NCBI GenBank assembly: GCA_020746875.1
Contig: JAGTJL010000002.1
Location: 186,001-250,000 of the forward strand
DNA from: Rhexocercosporidium sp. MPI-PUGE-AT-0058
Lineage: Eukaryota > Ascomycota > Leotiomycetes > Helotiales
DNA: 64,000 bases
Reading direction: 5' to 3'
Both the position numbers and the translations under genes were made by a program. The notes under the pieces are model-generated. The model had not been told where the DNA came from, did not search any database, and saw only the letters and a list, made by a program, of their open reading frames with translations. Below are positions 25,183 through 36,838 of this stretch, piece after piece (position 1 is the stretch's first letter; each line of letters begins with the position of its first letter).

Positions 25183-26463
25183 GATTTAGACAAGCCTGCT
25201 CAAGTTTGCTATGCAAACTCATGAGATAGTTGAATGCGATTCATGGACTCAATCAAGAAGATGTTGTCAAGGCTGAAGTCGATCGTGGCTGAGCTGGACA
25301 GCTGCAGTGAAGCGGGGCGTTGGTGGACAGTAAAGCGGCTCTTAATCGTTCGGAATCAAGCCAATAGGACATCAGTGGCCTGTCGGGCTGACTGGCTGAT
25401 TGGTAAAAAAAATTACTGCAGTCACTGAGCTGAGGAAGCGAGGGAGTCTCAGGCACTCATGGAGTCATCTATACCTCATTTTCTCATGTGATCCTGGGCT
25501 CGTATTGGATATATGGAAATTTATCAACGTGAATTATTGCTAGTACTAGTTCGACTACACTTCATAATCGGGGGCAAAGAGGAGATGCAAAGGAAGGCCT
25601 AGCCCAATTCTTAAATTGTGACCATCAAGGAGAACATCTTGATCTAGACATCGACTTGTTTGTATGATGACATTCTTGGATTGGATCCGAATGAGTGAAC
25701 AGCGCGCCAGGGATTCAGAAAAAATCAAAGACCAGCCGATTAAATTCCCCAAACAGAGTGGGTTTGGAGCCTAGGAGATAAAACTTGAGGCGGATTTTGA
25801 GCCACCCACAATACTTGTGTCGGAGGAGTATTTGATGGCTAGGAATATCCAGTTGCATCACGGCCAGAAAAGAAGACGTGATTGGATAATTATTGATGCT
25901 ACAGGCTCTCGCAGAATGTTAGTACTCGTTTTAAGTTAACCAGAAGCGTGTCATTGAACATTCCACTCAACGCAGCCCGCCGTTCCTTGATGTCCGCTCC
26001 CCGAGTTCAATGTATTATTGTCGCCGACCTTTAAGAGTCTAGAAGCTCTGAAGTCTGAATGACAAGAGCATATATATTCTCAGGCCCGATGAATGAAGTA
26101 CTTTCCAAAATACGGGCTTTCTTCCAGACAGTTTCCAAAACGGAAGACGGAGCAACTATTGATGGTCTCAGGTTGATTATCAGACTTCGATAATCCTGCA
26201 TGATGGGGAACCGTCTTGAGACAACAGACAAAACTTCTACAGCAATATCAACAAATTTTGACACATATTCTGGGCGGCACTTTCGGAGGCTGCCCAATGG
26301 CGAGTAAATTGAAACATCGAAATCTAAGTTCCGCATCACTTGAAGATTACGAATCAGTCAAAATCTAATGATGCATTGTGAGGAGCGTTTTTGGGAGTCA
26401 GTGAACAGCTAGCAAGATTTTAAACAACTCCTTTCATTGTCACATAGTTTGCCCTCTAGCAAC
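25183..26463. other. Intergenic, AT-rich, one orphan frame
   Basis: About 1.3 kb. The only notable frame is a 102-codon minus-strand one at 26031-26339 that ends IYALVIQTSELLDS. It has some feel of a regulator C-terminus, but no family is recognised and no matching exons were found. It may be gene debris. Confidence 0.5.
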
Positions 26464-27471
26464 ATGAAAACATCACCAGGGCTCGTCAATGACTTGCAGG
26501 TTAATGCTGCAAAAGGGAAAATATGCACGGTAAGATTCATCTACGATTATCCCAAGGGAAATCAATAAGCTCACAAAACTCACCTTCAAGCACTGAGTAT
26601 CAAAATCATGCCTACGAGTGAGATTGTGTGCATCGGAAAAGATGCTGGATACGACTCTCTTTTCATCGAGTTGGAGCACCCTTCTTTTCTCTGAGTCAAG
26701 CAAGTCAATTGTGTGCTGCAGGTATCATGTCAGGAATCACGCCTTTTGTTCAAGTTCCTCATCAATTCGGAAACGGTTTCGTACAACATGTGCCGAATAG
26801 TGGAGCAATAGGTGTGATATTTCCACATGTCAGATCGATTGGTACGGTTTCTATTTTGAGTTGATACATCTGAGAAAAGTCGCCAACTGACATTACTATG
26901 CAGAAGAGACTCAGGCCGTAGCTACCATCTGCAAATTTCCAGCGCCAGCACCAGGAGTTGCAAAGCTTGTCTCTGGCAAACACTCGCTTCCGGCAAACAC
27001 TCGCTTCCGGCAAACACTCGCTTCCGGCAAACACTCGCTCACGGCTGGCTTACCTCATTTTGCTCATGAGCTAACCTCACTAACTAATGCTATGGGATTG
27101 CTCGATGCTTCAGGATCAACAGTGATTCTCATGATCGAGATAGCCGAGGCGATTGCAAATGTTGATGCCATTGCTGTAGTTCAAGGTGTTGACGTGCTCT
27201 TGATTGGATCAAATGATCTCTCGCTAGATTTGAGAATCCAAGGGCAGTGGGACAGTCCCATTTTCAAGGAATCGTTGGAGAAGGTTGCGAATGCGTGTAA
27301 GAACTCAGGCATCTTATTGGGATTTGCCGGTCTGTACAGTACAACAGGCCAGATATTTGCTCCGATGCAATCAAAAGGCTGGGAGCGAGATACATTCTGG
27401 GAAACTTGGATATTGGGCTAGTAACTGAAGCTACAAAAGCAAATTTAGAGGTACTGAAAACACTGGAGTAG
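26464..27471 (+). pseudogene. Broken HpcH/HpaI-type aldolase gene
   Basis: Fragments match class II 2-keto-3-deoxy/2,4-dihydroxyheptanedioate aldolases. A first exon begins at ATG 26464 and reaches a GTAAGA donor at about 26536. KDAGYDSLFIELEHPSF then stops at TGA 26692-26694. The continuation FSLSQASQLCAAGIMSGITP is in another frame, so a frameshift lies at about 26685. After an intron (donor about 26841, acceptor about 26904) come the LTAGLPHF segment and the metal/substrate part MIEIAEAIANVDAIAVVQGV DVLLIGSNDLSL. A second frameshift at about 27340-27370 separates this from the true tail (LGARYILGNLDIGL, ending at TAG 27469-27471). The enzyme class cleaves hydroxy-keto acids to pyruvate plus an aldehyde; this copy should be inactive. 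Confidence 0.78.
26974..27041 (+). repeat. Four-copy 17-bp tandem repeat inside the aldolase remnant
   Basis: The unit CGGCAAACACTCGCTTC occurs four times head to tail, with one base change at the first position of the first copy and one at the end of the last copy. Three extra units add 51 bp, which keeps the frame but inserts 17 residues, before the LTAGLPHF segment, that other family members lack. Confidence 0.95.
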
Positions 27472-27901
27472 ATGAAGAAGAGTGTTGTTTTCGCTTCTCG
27501 GTTCTTTTAGCTACCCCGCTATCACCCCGCACTCGCCTTCTGAATCGCATTTTTGCTACTCAATAAACGAGCTTGCCATGTTTAAGATATTCAGACCGAA
27601 GAAAGTTTGACCCATTGCACTTCTCCATGGCCTCAAGCCATCCGTCAAGTCAATTGTCTGTCCGCCATTATCAGAGTTTGGAAAAAAGGAGAGGAGAGGA
27701 GCATTCATTAGCCGAGCCCCTTTTAACAAGCGAGAGTACCCTCCGTATGCCTGACAGAATAGCAAATAGCGTCAGGAAGTGAAAACTTCAGTGAAAACGT
27801 TGCGAGCGCAGTTACTATTACACCTCACTATTACAGAAATATTAGTTTTGATGCATTCTAGACGTGTGATTTGACTCTTCAAATCACAAAGATTATTTCT
27901 T
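27472..27901. other. Intergenic, convergent ends
   Basis: About 430 bp between the aldolase remnant and a regulator gene. No gene seen. Confidence 0.6.
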
Positions 27902-29879
27902 TCAATTAAATCCTTCGAAGAGACGAATTCCTGCATCGTCAAGACCAGGCTCCCACAAGACGCTATCCAAAATCAACCTTGCACTTTCCCACGAATTCAA
28001 CAGCAAAGTATGGGAACAGATTTCATATTTTTGCACGAACCAGGCTCTTTCAGGCCTTCCCTCAGCGGCAACTCCACCAAACGCAAGGACCCAGAACATT
28101 TTCTTCGTAAGCTCGGGGCAATCCATCCAGAGATTTGAAGTCTCATACAATTGAACCGCACTCTGCAGCCTCGTGACCGCTTTGGCTGTTACTGCGTAAC
28201 TAAGTGGAATGTCTCGGAGGCAGTGGCCACAATATATGAGAGCTGTCAGAGCGCAAACAGAGTCTATCGGTATGCGATATGTTGAGTCATTTGCAATATC
28301 GAACAAATTTCGTTGCAGAGAATAGATCTTGTCGCTATACCATATGTCTTCATCAGGCATGGTGGCTTGCTGCCTAAGAAGTCTGAGTGTCTTAGATAAT
28401 TGCCGCACGTTTGCTAGGAGAAATTCGAGACTCGGTGAGATGACTTCAACGTGTTCGATTGTAAAATCATTGTTCGGTTGCACAACTGTTTGTGGCTGCG
28501 CCGTCCGAGGAAGCTTCAGTGGCGGAAATCGAGGCTTCTGGAGGAGGGACGTAGCAACATGATAATCTGTCCTTCGTGAATCATCAGTCGTGATCTCCCA
28601 AGGCTGAAAGGATATCCTACCATCCAATCATTCGTTGAACGATGAGTGAGAAACCGCCATTCTCAATTCCACCCCTCAAGCTTACCATCTTTTCAAGACC
28701 ATCCATATGAACCACCATACTCTCTGCGGTGCCGTTCGAAGACTGCGAAATTAGCCCTCAGCTGAGGCATATCGAACTACAATTTTGCTTACTTCGTAAG
28801 CAGCCATATTTGCCACCGTGGCTAGAGTTTCATCCGTCAGTGCTGAGATGGGGTCGGCCAGTCTCTGGTTGATTATTTTGGCAGCCATAGTCGCATGGTA
28901 CAAGCTTTCGTTCGACGATGTGTTTCTGAACTGGACATTGAATGCCGCCGCATAATGTGTCATAAATGAATGGAACATTGCCGGATCGTGTATTGAAAGT
29001 GAGAAGAGTGATTTTCTCATTGGCATCATGAGCCATGCTGACTCCAAACGCACGCTGACTGCAATAGTGGTTAGTATCGCAATCAAACTATAGGTCAAAT
29101 AAAATGGATGTTTGAGGGAGGGGGAAGCAGCTGTGATTACGCACAATAATGATGAATGAGAAGTTCAGAACGAGGCGTAATGATCAACGATGTTGCAGAA
29201 AACGGATCTAGGCGACCAGCTCCTGGGGAATCATATAAGGTTGAGGTTTTGAGGACAAAATCAAAGGCCGAGAACCACGGCTCAAGTGCTCCTTCAGCTA
29301 GAGAAGTATCGAATATATCATGGTGCCTGGCTTCTTCCTCGAAGTAAATCTCGACGGGTTGAGAAAGAACTTCCTCTGGAGTTGTTTTCATTTCCAATGC
29401 GACCTTACGGTCATTTCTGACGAGGGGTTTTGGAGCTTTATTGATGTGCCCAGAAGAGCGGCCTCCTGGATTGGACTTCACCGGAACCCAAGGTTGGAGT
29501 ATCTTTTCTTGCCCGAGTCTGAACTTATGTGTCTGGGCTTTTGCGCTGAGAGGCTGCTGCGGAGTGGCTTTTGGCCGAATATCGCTATCTGGTTTGGCGG
29601 TTCGGCGTCGATGGTAATCTCTCATAGCCTGAACTCGGACCTGAGTACGTGATGTTTTGTCAAGGGATGTGGAGTCAGTCATGTTGATGAACTGGGCCAT
29701 GGATTCCGGGAGTTTTCCTGCCTGTTGGATTGAACGGCGGTCATTCGAATGACTTTCTTCCGGCTTCGCTCGCTCTGCAAGTTTGTAGAATGGATCTGGA
29801 GGCACATCAATCACGAATATCTAACAACGTGGAAGTCTGTAGGCTTTCTTGGTGCTCTAAACTTACCTCTAAACGCCAT
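27902..29879 (-). CDS. Fungal transcription-factor-like protein (Fungal_trans_2 type, no zinc cluster)
   Basis: Exons 29867-29879, 29145-29795, 28793-29058, 28622-28742 (plus base 28621) and 27902-28571 give about 573 residues with phases closing. The tiny first exon is the least certain part. The N-terminus carries the pattern VRVQAMRDYHRRR, typical of a large fungal family with a C-terminal Fungal_trans_2-like domain, but no Zn2Cys6 cluster is visible. The middle has FNVQFRNTSSNESLYHATMA and DETLATVANMAAYE. Later segments include MVVHMDGLEKMVSLRGG and, after a 49-bp intron, WTDYHVATSLLQKPRFPPL. Proteins of this family are usually annotated as regulators of neighbouring accessory genes, without experimental proof. 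It shares intron positions with the gene at 31534-33660, so the two are paralogues. Confidence 0.75.
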
Positions 29880-31533
29880 GATCACGGGATCATAAGCATC
29901 GTTCTCGCAATGGTTCATAGGTTGAAATAACTCTGATTCCGAAGAACGCCCCTGCTTGGCATTCCCATAGTATTTAGTCCTCACGGCTACTGAACATCTT
30001 AAAAAGCTTCCAAAACGAATCCATTCTATTCTGGTTTCATACCAAGCTTGAGCTGCGGCGGGATATCAAGAGAAGGATCGCGGGGTCGTCGAATAGGAGA
30101 ATTCGTGGCTTACCTCAGCCACCTGCTTTGAAATGTGTACCTCTAGTCCACAAGGAGCTTGGCTTGAATTTCCGGCATCACAAATTCCCAAGTCAGTGTG
30201 TTCAGTGCCTGAGGATCAAATATAGTTCTTGAGAAGCTTGTAAGAATTAATGTGTGAAGAGCCACTACTGGGCTGATGAAAAGTTGGTGGTTGTTGAGTT
30301 TCTGAAGCTACTGCGACAATATCTTTCAAATCCTTTGCCGCAGGCGCAGGGGGTAGTTTTTAAGCAAACTCTCCGGTATTGGAATGATTACCCCCTCATC
30401 TATGAGAATGAACCGAGGAAATCATTTTTGAAACACGCATAACATGTTGGAGGTAAAGGAAGTTTTTTGGCTTGACGTTTGGATTTTTGGGATATTATAT
30501 CGTTGACTACTTAGCCAACCTCGCGGGAACCACTTGGAACTTAGAGCATATCAGCAACTTCGAGATAAGATAACAGGGCCTTGTATGTTTGGAGTTTGAA
30601 TCATTGCTCGACTGCACTCTTGGTTGTTTAAGAGGAAAATTTCAAGCGGGACAACGTTTTTTTTTGGGTGGTGGGGGGGGAGCGGGGGATGTCCTGTTCA
30701 GAGTTGAAAAATGTAACAAAATTTACATCTTTCATAAATGAGCAGACACTGTTGAAATCAAGGTAACTGAAATCATCAGAGATAGTGATATACCAAGGTC
30801 TTTGGTATGATGCTGCTTCTGTATGATACTTGTTTCGCTGGTGGTCGCCGTCTACGCAGACTATCTCGTCAAGAACCAATAAAAGATGCAGTGGCACAAG
30901 TTTAGACGCCCTTCTGCTATAGCTTACTAGGCATTTCTAAAATAATGAAAGATGTAAATAGGTCCCAGCTCAAAGATCATCAGACCAGCCATATCCAATC
31001 TGACTCAGCGAAACATTCCCATGTCCCAATGTATCTAGTCAGCCTGTCAAGTCCCAGAAGAACACATGCCAAATGGAGCCTCTGCCTCCGAAGCTTATCT
31101 TCCCAAGCATCCAATCAGACTTATAGCATACGCCTTCTCAAATCAGCATAGTTGATGCTCACAACTAAGCGATTACCTGCAAGTCTAAGGCTCCATGCTG
31201 CCAGATGGTACAGTACAAAGACCCTATGGGGAGTGAGTTGGCTTTTCCTGCAAACTTCGTATATGCAGTCTAGCCAAGTCCCGCTGAAGAGACGGACGAC
31301 CTGTTGAGAAAAGAATGCTATCCAAATGTCAGCAGAAGCACAGCTCTGATTTAAGTGAGTTGGAATTGGATCTTGAGTGAGCAGAATATGCATGGGCGAA
31401 AGAATCGGGAGGCCAACTTTTAGGTTGCGTTCCATAGAGAATACGCGCATTGAGATCTACGCTAAGAAATCAAAGGATGAAAGTGACGTCCCCAGCCCTT
31501 ATTTTGCTTTACATAACACTTTTGAACGTCCCA
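29880..31533. other. Intergenic, no gene seen
   Basis: About 1.65 kb between two same-strand paralogues. Only short unsupported frames occur. A T-run followed by a G-run (about 30657-30682) is a simple-sequence feature. Confidence 0.6.
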
Positions 31534-33660
31534 TCAAACCAGCTTTGGTAACCTGTCGACCACTGTAATTTGTACCCCACCACCTTGCTCGATGGCTACA
31601 GAATTCCAAAACGCCATTGTCATGGGGCTACAGTACAAATCATACCAAAGGAACTCTCCCACCATGGAAGCAATTTCGCTTCCTCCAACCACGCCTAATG
31701 CAAGACAGGATTCTGCAAGTATGACGGCGAAGTTCTGTTGAGTCGCTGTACCCGTCGCTCCGAATCCACCCATGATCAGGATCCAAAGGATCATTTCAGG
31801 GTATTGCAACAGGTAGATTTGCAGATCGACGGCTTCGAGTGCTCTCTGTATACGATCTGATAATAATCTAGCCAAAGGAACACTTGCTGGTGAATCCCGC
31901 ATGAACAGTAGAGCGTGGATCAGGGCTGCATTGCCGAACAGTTGGTAGATGACCAGGTTCTGATTTGAGGAATCCGAGGCTGACAAGACAAGGGCTAAGC
32001 TTCGACGTTCTAGGCGCTCCAATTGGCCTTTGTATTGAAATACAGGCGTGGGATTGTCGTCTCCAATCATGGCTAGTGCCTCCCTTTCTGGCAACGGAGT
32101 AACACTCCGCAACGCTGAGTAGAGGTGTATCGTCTCCGCGCTCAATTCCTCCTGCCCAGTGAGATTGTACAGTTTGGATTGATAGCGACGAGCCAGAGCG
32201 GAATACGGGGTCCAATCATCATCTCCTCTTTCCCTCTTGCTCTGGACGAGCTCGAACCGTGGCCTGATGTTCAATGCAATCGATACGCACGTGTCGGTCC
32301 TATGCTTCTGAGTTGGCAACCAACCAATGTCATGAAACAGAGCTATAACATACCATGCAACAAAAGTGCTGGTACTTTTGCCGCTGAGGAACTCTGTGGA
32401 TATTTTCTCAAGTCCACCTCTCCCGTTGACCATGGCTTGCAAGCCATCAAAATGAATTTTAGCTTCATTCGTCTCAAGACCAGCTCGAACGCCATTGAAT
32501 CCAAAATCGGCAAGGATCTATACCATCAGTCTAGCAGCAAAGAAATTTTTGATTGGGGGATATACCTCGAAGTGAAGTAGGCACGCTACCGTCAAGAGGG
32601 TGACATCCGATGCTTTCCAGAAATTTGGATCACTTAGCCGTCGATTTATGATCCGAATCGACTCTCCATGGTGGTAATAAACATCCCGACTGAAAGTCGT
32701 ACCTCGTAACCTGCATAGATTCAAGGCAGAATGGAAAAGAGTGGCATGGAGAAAAGACGGATCTGCCATGGCATGCCCCATCGCAATGTCCTTCTTTGTC
32801 TTGTTAGTCATGATGTCGCTCGGATATGTGTGTTTGAAAGTGATGTAGTCTTGCATACAACAGTCAGCACTCTACTCTGATTCCAAGAGAAAAGCGTGCC
32901 ATAATTCCGGCATGACAAGCAACTCACAATGCTTGATGTAGAAATGCGTCCTGCCCCGCTTTCCAATGACCATGCAGTCGAAAGGATCATGGGAATTGTC
33001 TTCAGGACAACGAACAAGAGGAGCGACGACATTGGATAATTTGACAATATCGACTTGCTGCACAGTCTTGGTATCATTGTCACCATCCGGAGACTTTAGT
33101 CTTGCTCGCTTAGACGGGCCAGGTCGATGTCGTAATTTACGTCGTGCTTGAGATCGAACTGTATGATTGAAATATCAGCAGGTACTGCGGGTTATTGTCC
33201 AAGGGTGATGAGATTGGTGGCAGGAATAGCGTATGGGTTTGGTTGACTGGAGATAGCTCGCATGTTGCAGACTACTGCTGCTAGGTCGACTAGAGGGGAT
33301 ATGCAGAACAAGCCCACGTACTTAGATTCCGAAAAGTCCCTCTGGGTCGTGCAACACCTGTTTCTGCCACGAAGTGAAGATCCTGAGAATGACGCGGTGT
33401 TAGCATGCACCATAATTCAAAATACAAAAGCTTGGGTCAATTGGCGGCTTGGAGCTGTACCACATCTCGTTGAGAGCTGGGCGAGTTGACTAGTCAAGGA
33501 GTGCTTAGTCCAACCTCATTTTGATGCAGTTAGAAAGTCAATACTTACCGTGTATGTCTGGCACGGCTTCAACTTGCATCCATTCGAGCTGGTGGCCCTG
33601 GTGGATTGCCCCTCCTTCACCCCCACTACTCCCGGACTGCGGGCTCGACGAGTCGCTCAT
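31534..33660 (-). CDS. Fungal transcription-factor-like protein, paralogue of the neighbouring gene
   Basis: Exons 33549-33660, 32928-33158, 32566-32849, 32354-32517 and 31534-32299 give 518 residues. The join between the first two exons needs a 390-bp intron, long for this genome, so a small exon may be missing there. The basic motif VRSQARRKLRHRPGPSKRAR corresponds to the VR..MRDYHRRR motif of the left neighbour. Other matches are FHSALNLCRLRG, the ESIRIINRRLSDP helix, LQAMVNGRGGLEKI and, across a 54-bp intron, WTDTCVSIALNIRPRFEL. Intron positions before LQAMV and inside the W-T-D motif match the left neighbour. No zinc cluster is seen. A regulatory role is inferred from family habit only. 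Confidence 0.72.
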
Positions 33661-34806
33661 ATCTGATATCCGATAGCTTGTCAGAAGATACAACAAGGAG
33701 TTCTCCTTCAAAACCAGCCTATCTTTAGAGTGGAGCAATCCGAGAATACGATAGTTGTTTGAAGTGTACCTACTGTAGTGGACTTCTTGGCAAAATCTCC
33801 ACAACCTTCGCATTTAGCCTGAAGACAACTGGGCCACGACGTCCAAGGATCGGTAGACGTGGAATGCACACGGCATCCATAACCGGACGAGAAACAAGCT
33901 TTCTTGTCCAATGATACAAGGCAAAGATCAGGAGATAATGCAGTGCGATGCCCCAAAGAGAGGGTTGCCACACTTGCCGTTCCCCGGTGTGGCTGGCGCC
34001 TATCTCAAATTCGTATTTGTGATAGGCGCGATGCTTGGAAGCATCCACGTGCAGGCGAGACACGAAGATGCCAGATCAAAAAGAAGCGAAAAATTACCTT
34101 TTCAAGCCTAGCATTTGAAGGAATCTTTGCCTTAGGAAGACTTCGTGGAATTCCTTCCCGTATGTATTGCAAGGGTGATTGTCATCGTAAACAATGGTCA
34201 ACTCTTTGTGGTTCGTCTGTAATGTTGGGAATAACTTCACCGCTAGATATCAACAGCCCTGCGTGTGTGGAACTGCCTTTGAGCATTGCGCTCAGTCACA
34301 TCCGGAGTTCAACGACTGCACTAGCATGCAACAATCATCTGGACTTTTTGATTACATCCCCATATGCACGGTTAGAAGCAATCGATTCGCGAGAGAGCTG
34401 TTGGTGGGTCTAGAATTGACTGTGACGGCTGACTAACTCCACGATGCATGGTCAGCTCGGAGCGATTGGGACGCCACAGACTCGGCAGCTGGGCGGTAAG
34501 TGCATTTGCTGGTCATAGAACTCAAACAATCATTGGTGAATCTTGACGTGAGAAATCGCGTTTAAACAGCTAGGACTTGAGTATATTCTATGTCCCGATC
34601 CTGTCGGTTGGATTCCGCCAGGGCTAACTGTGAACGGAAGTCCACATCCTGCCTCGTGGATCGCCGATCATACGATGATGGGCCTGTCGTGGCTGCATTC
34701 CATACAAAGGTGGCTTCGAGAGCTGACTGATATATAGATATGTGAAGCCTCGACTTAACACTTGCTATCGATACTTCTACCTGACAGTACCAGATCGAAA
34801 ATCGCC
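33661..34806. other. Intergenic between divergent genes
   Basis: About 1.1 kb. A minus-strand frame at 33770-34063 has a hydrophobic stretch (WGIALHYLLIFALYHW) but matches nothing known and lacks a convincing start. It is treated as chance. Confidence 0.5.
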
Positions 34807-35459
34807 ATGGCATTCGAATACAACCAAGATAGCTACTGGAATGGTGCTACATTCTATCAGCAAAATCTAGATACTGTCCCTCTTGAAGGCGATGGATTCT
34901 TTGATGTAAGGAGCACCGTACATTTCTCCCCCCTGTGTTGACTGACTTTGGGCAGATCGATACCACAAGCCCCCACTTCACTGGTAGTCTGGTAGGAGAT
35001 CCTACGACAGTGACGTACTCAGATTGGGGCGGCAGCATCCAGGAAGACGCAACTTCGACTGGGGAATTCTCTCCGACCACTGCCCGATCGGACAAACCAG
35101 CTTCGACATCTGGAGGAAGCTCGCGGGGACCTAGACGCCCATCTGCAGAAGCCGTAGCCAGACGAAGGAAGCAGAACAGAGTCTCTCAAGCTGCTTGGCG
35201 AGCTCGGAACAAGGAGCTAGTCGAAGAACTTCGTCAGGAGATATCCGAGTATTCAGAGTACACAGGGAACATGCAGCAGACGATGCAATCCCTTCTCCAG
35301 ACGACTGAATCGTTGAAAAGCGCCATCGAATGTGCTCTGGCTCAGCAACCGCCAAAGAAGCAAAGTCGGGCAACCGGGGAAATACAACTTATGTCACCTA
35401 GTTCATCGAACGACGGGCCACCACAGGATACACAGGACTGCGACGGAGACCTTGTTTGA
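34807..35459 (+). CDS. Small bZIP transcription factor
   Basis: Two exons, 34807-34905 and 34956-35459, joined across a 50-bp intron, give 200 residues. The basic region RRRKQNRVSQAAWRARNKEL keeps the Asn and the Arg pair of fungal AP-1-like bZIPs (N..SQ.A.R.R) but has Ala where many have Arg (SQRA). The following heptads are weak: Leu and Met occur at LVEELRQEI, MQQTMQSLL and LKSAI, and there is no perfect four-leucine zipper. The N-terminus is acidic and aromatic and could activate. The gene is divergent from the regulator at 31534-33660. Targets are unknown. Confidence 0.85.
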
Positions 35460-36838
35460 TATGTGCGTGACTTTGGGATTTGGAGTTTGGCTTCCGGCCG
35501 GGGATACACCCTGCTGCAGTTCTCATTCTTGACCGATATTTTAACTTATGATAATGATTGATGGCGTTGGAAGGCAACGAACAGGGGAGTATGCATATAG
35601 ACATGACTTTGGCATAAGTCAAAAATCAAATCCACACAGGTGAAGTAGCACATGAAAATGCCAGGCTGTACTCCAGCATCTCCTACCAAAAAAGAGATAA
35701 AAGAGCTCCACAAGCCGGTGACATGATGTGGACCCCGAATCCAGGTTGAGTGTGTGACGATGGCCAAGGGTTTTTGTACCTGCGTCCACTGAATGCATAC
35801 GGGAAGTCAGTCGGTGGAGGCTTAGACTTGAAAGAATAGGCTGTTGGGGGTTGTATTGTGCAGCGGCTCTGGCTTCGGGGTTGGAAGGACGTGGGTTTCG
35901 AAGATCCCCTAGAGAGGAGTCCAACATTCCACAACTGGTCGACTAACTTGGCCCCATTCAGATCAAGTCAACCTTGCAGAACCCACACCCGTATTTCGTT
36001 CATGCTGCGAATAGAGTGGTGCGAAGGATATCATGTAGAGGACAGAACGAAACACGGTTGCCCTCTAGAGAGGGATACATGAACGTATCCTTGTAGCCAT
36101 GCATTCTAGCGGCAATGTCCAATTCAAAGCAAAAGTCCCATATACATCTCCCAACGATGTCCATTACAAATTGCCGGAGTAAACATTCGACGTTCAAAAG
36201 TTTCAAAGCGCAACACCACGTTCATAGGTAGATATCTATCAGCTCCGTTTCATCAGATCCCCGAATGGCAAACACAGTACACCAAGCGAGTAGAAGAGAA
36301 AACTTGGCAGGAACTTCTGTAGGCACGCGAAAAAAAAATACAAAACAACAAACATTGCCGACTCGACTTTTGAAAAATGATTTACATCAGCCTTCCCGAT
36401 AGAAACATCTTACTTCTCCAGACCAGATGACTGCCCATCAATGGTGGCCTAGTCATTTTGTAGATTTTAAAGGAACATCGTATTGTGGCCCATGTCAAGT
36501 CTGTATGTCTGCTAGCCATAGCCAGGTCAGAAGGTAGGTCGGTTGGGAGGCTAGCTGGCCACCCAAGTGTTGTCCTGCTTTGTGAAATCCTCACGCGTCT
36601 GTCTGTCACAAGCGAAAAGGTTCACTCGCAGTGCTGACGTCATCAACGCGAAACCCATCACATCACGTCCACCAAAACAGTTTTCCTGTTTCGGTGGGCA
36701 GCTCAGTCTCAGTCAGGCCACAGCCTCGTGCTACCAACACCTCATGGAGGGCGGCTTGTCTATGCAGAAAGGGAATCCTTCTTCCTTCTGCAACATCTGC
36801 ATCTCCTGCCACTGCTGTTGCGGAAATAGCAGCGCAAA
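35460..36838. other. Intergenic, no gene seen
   Basis: About 1.4 kb. Frames near 36567-37187 overlap the next gene in other phases and are shadows. No supported feature. Confidence 0.6.
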
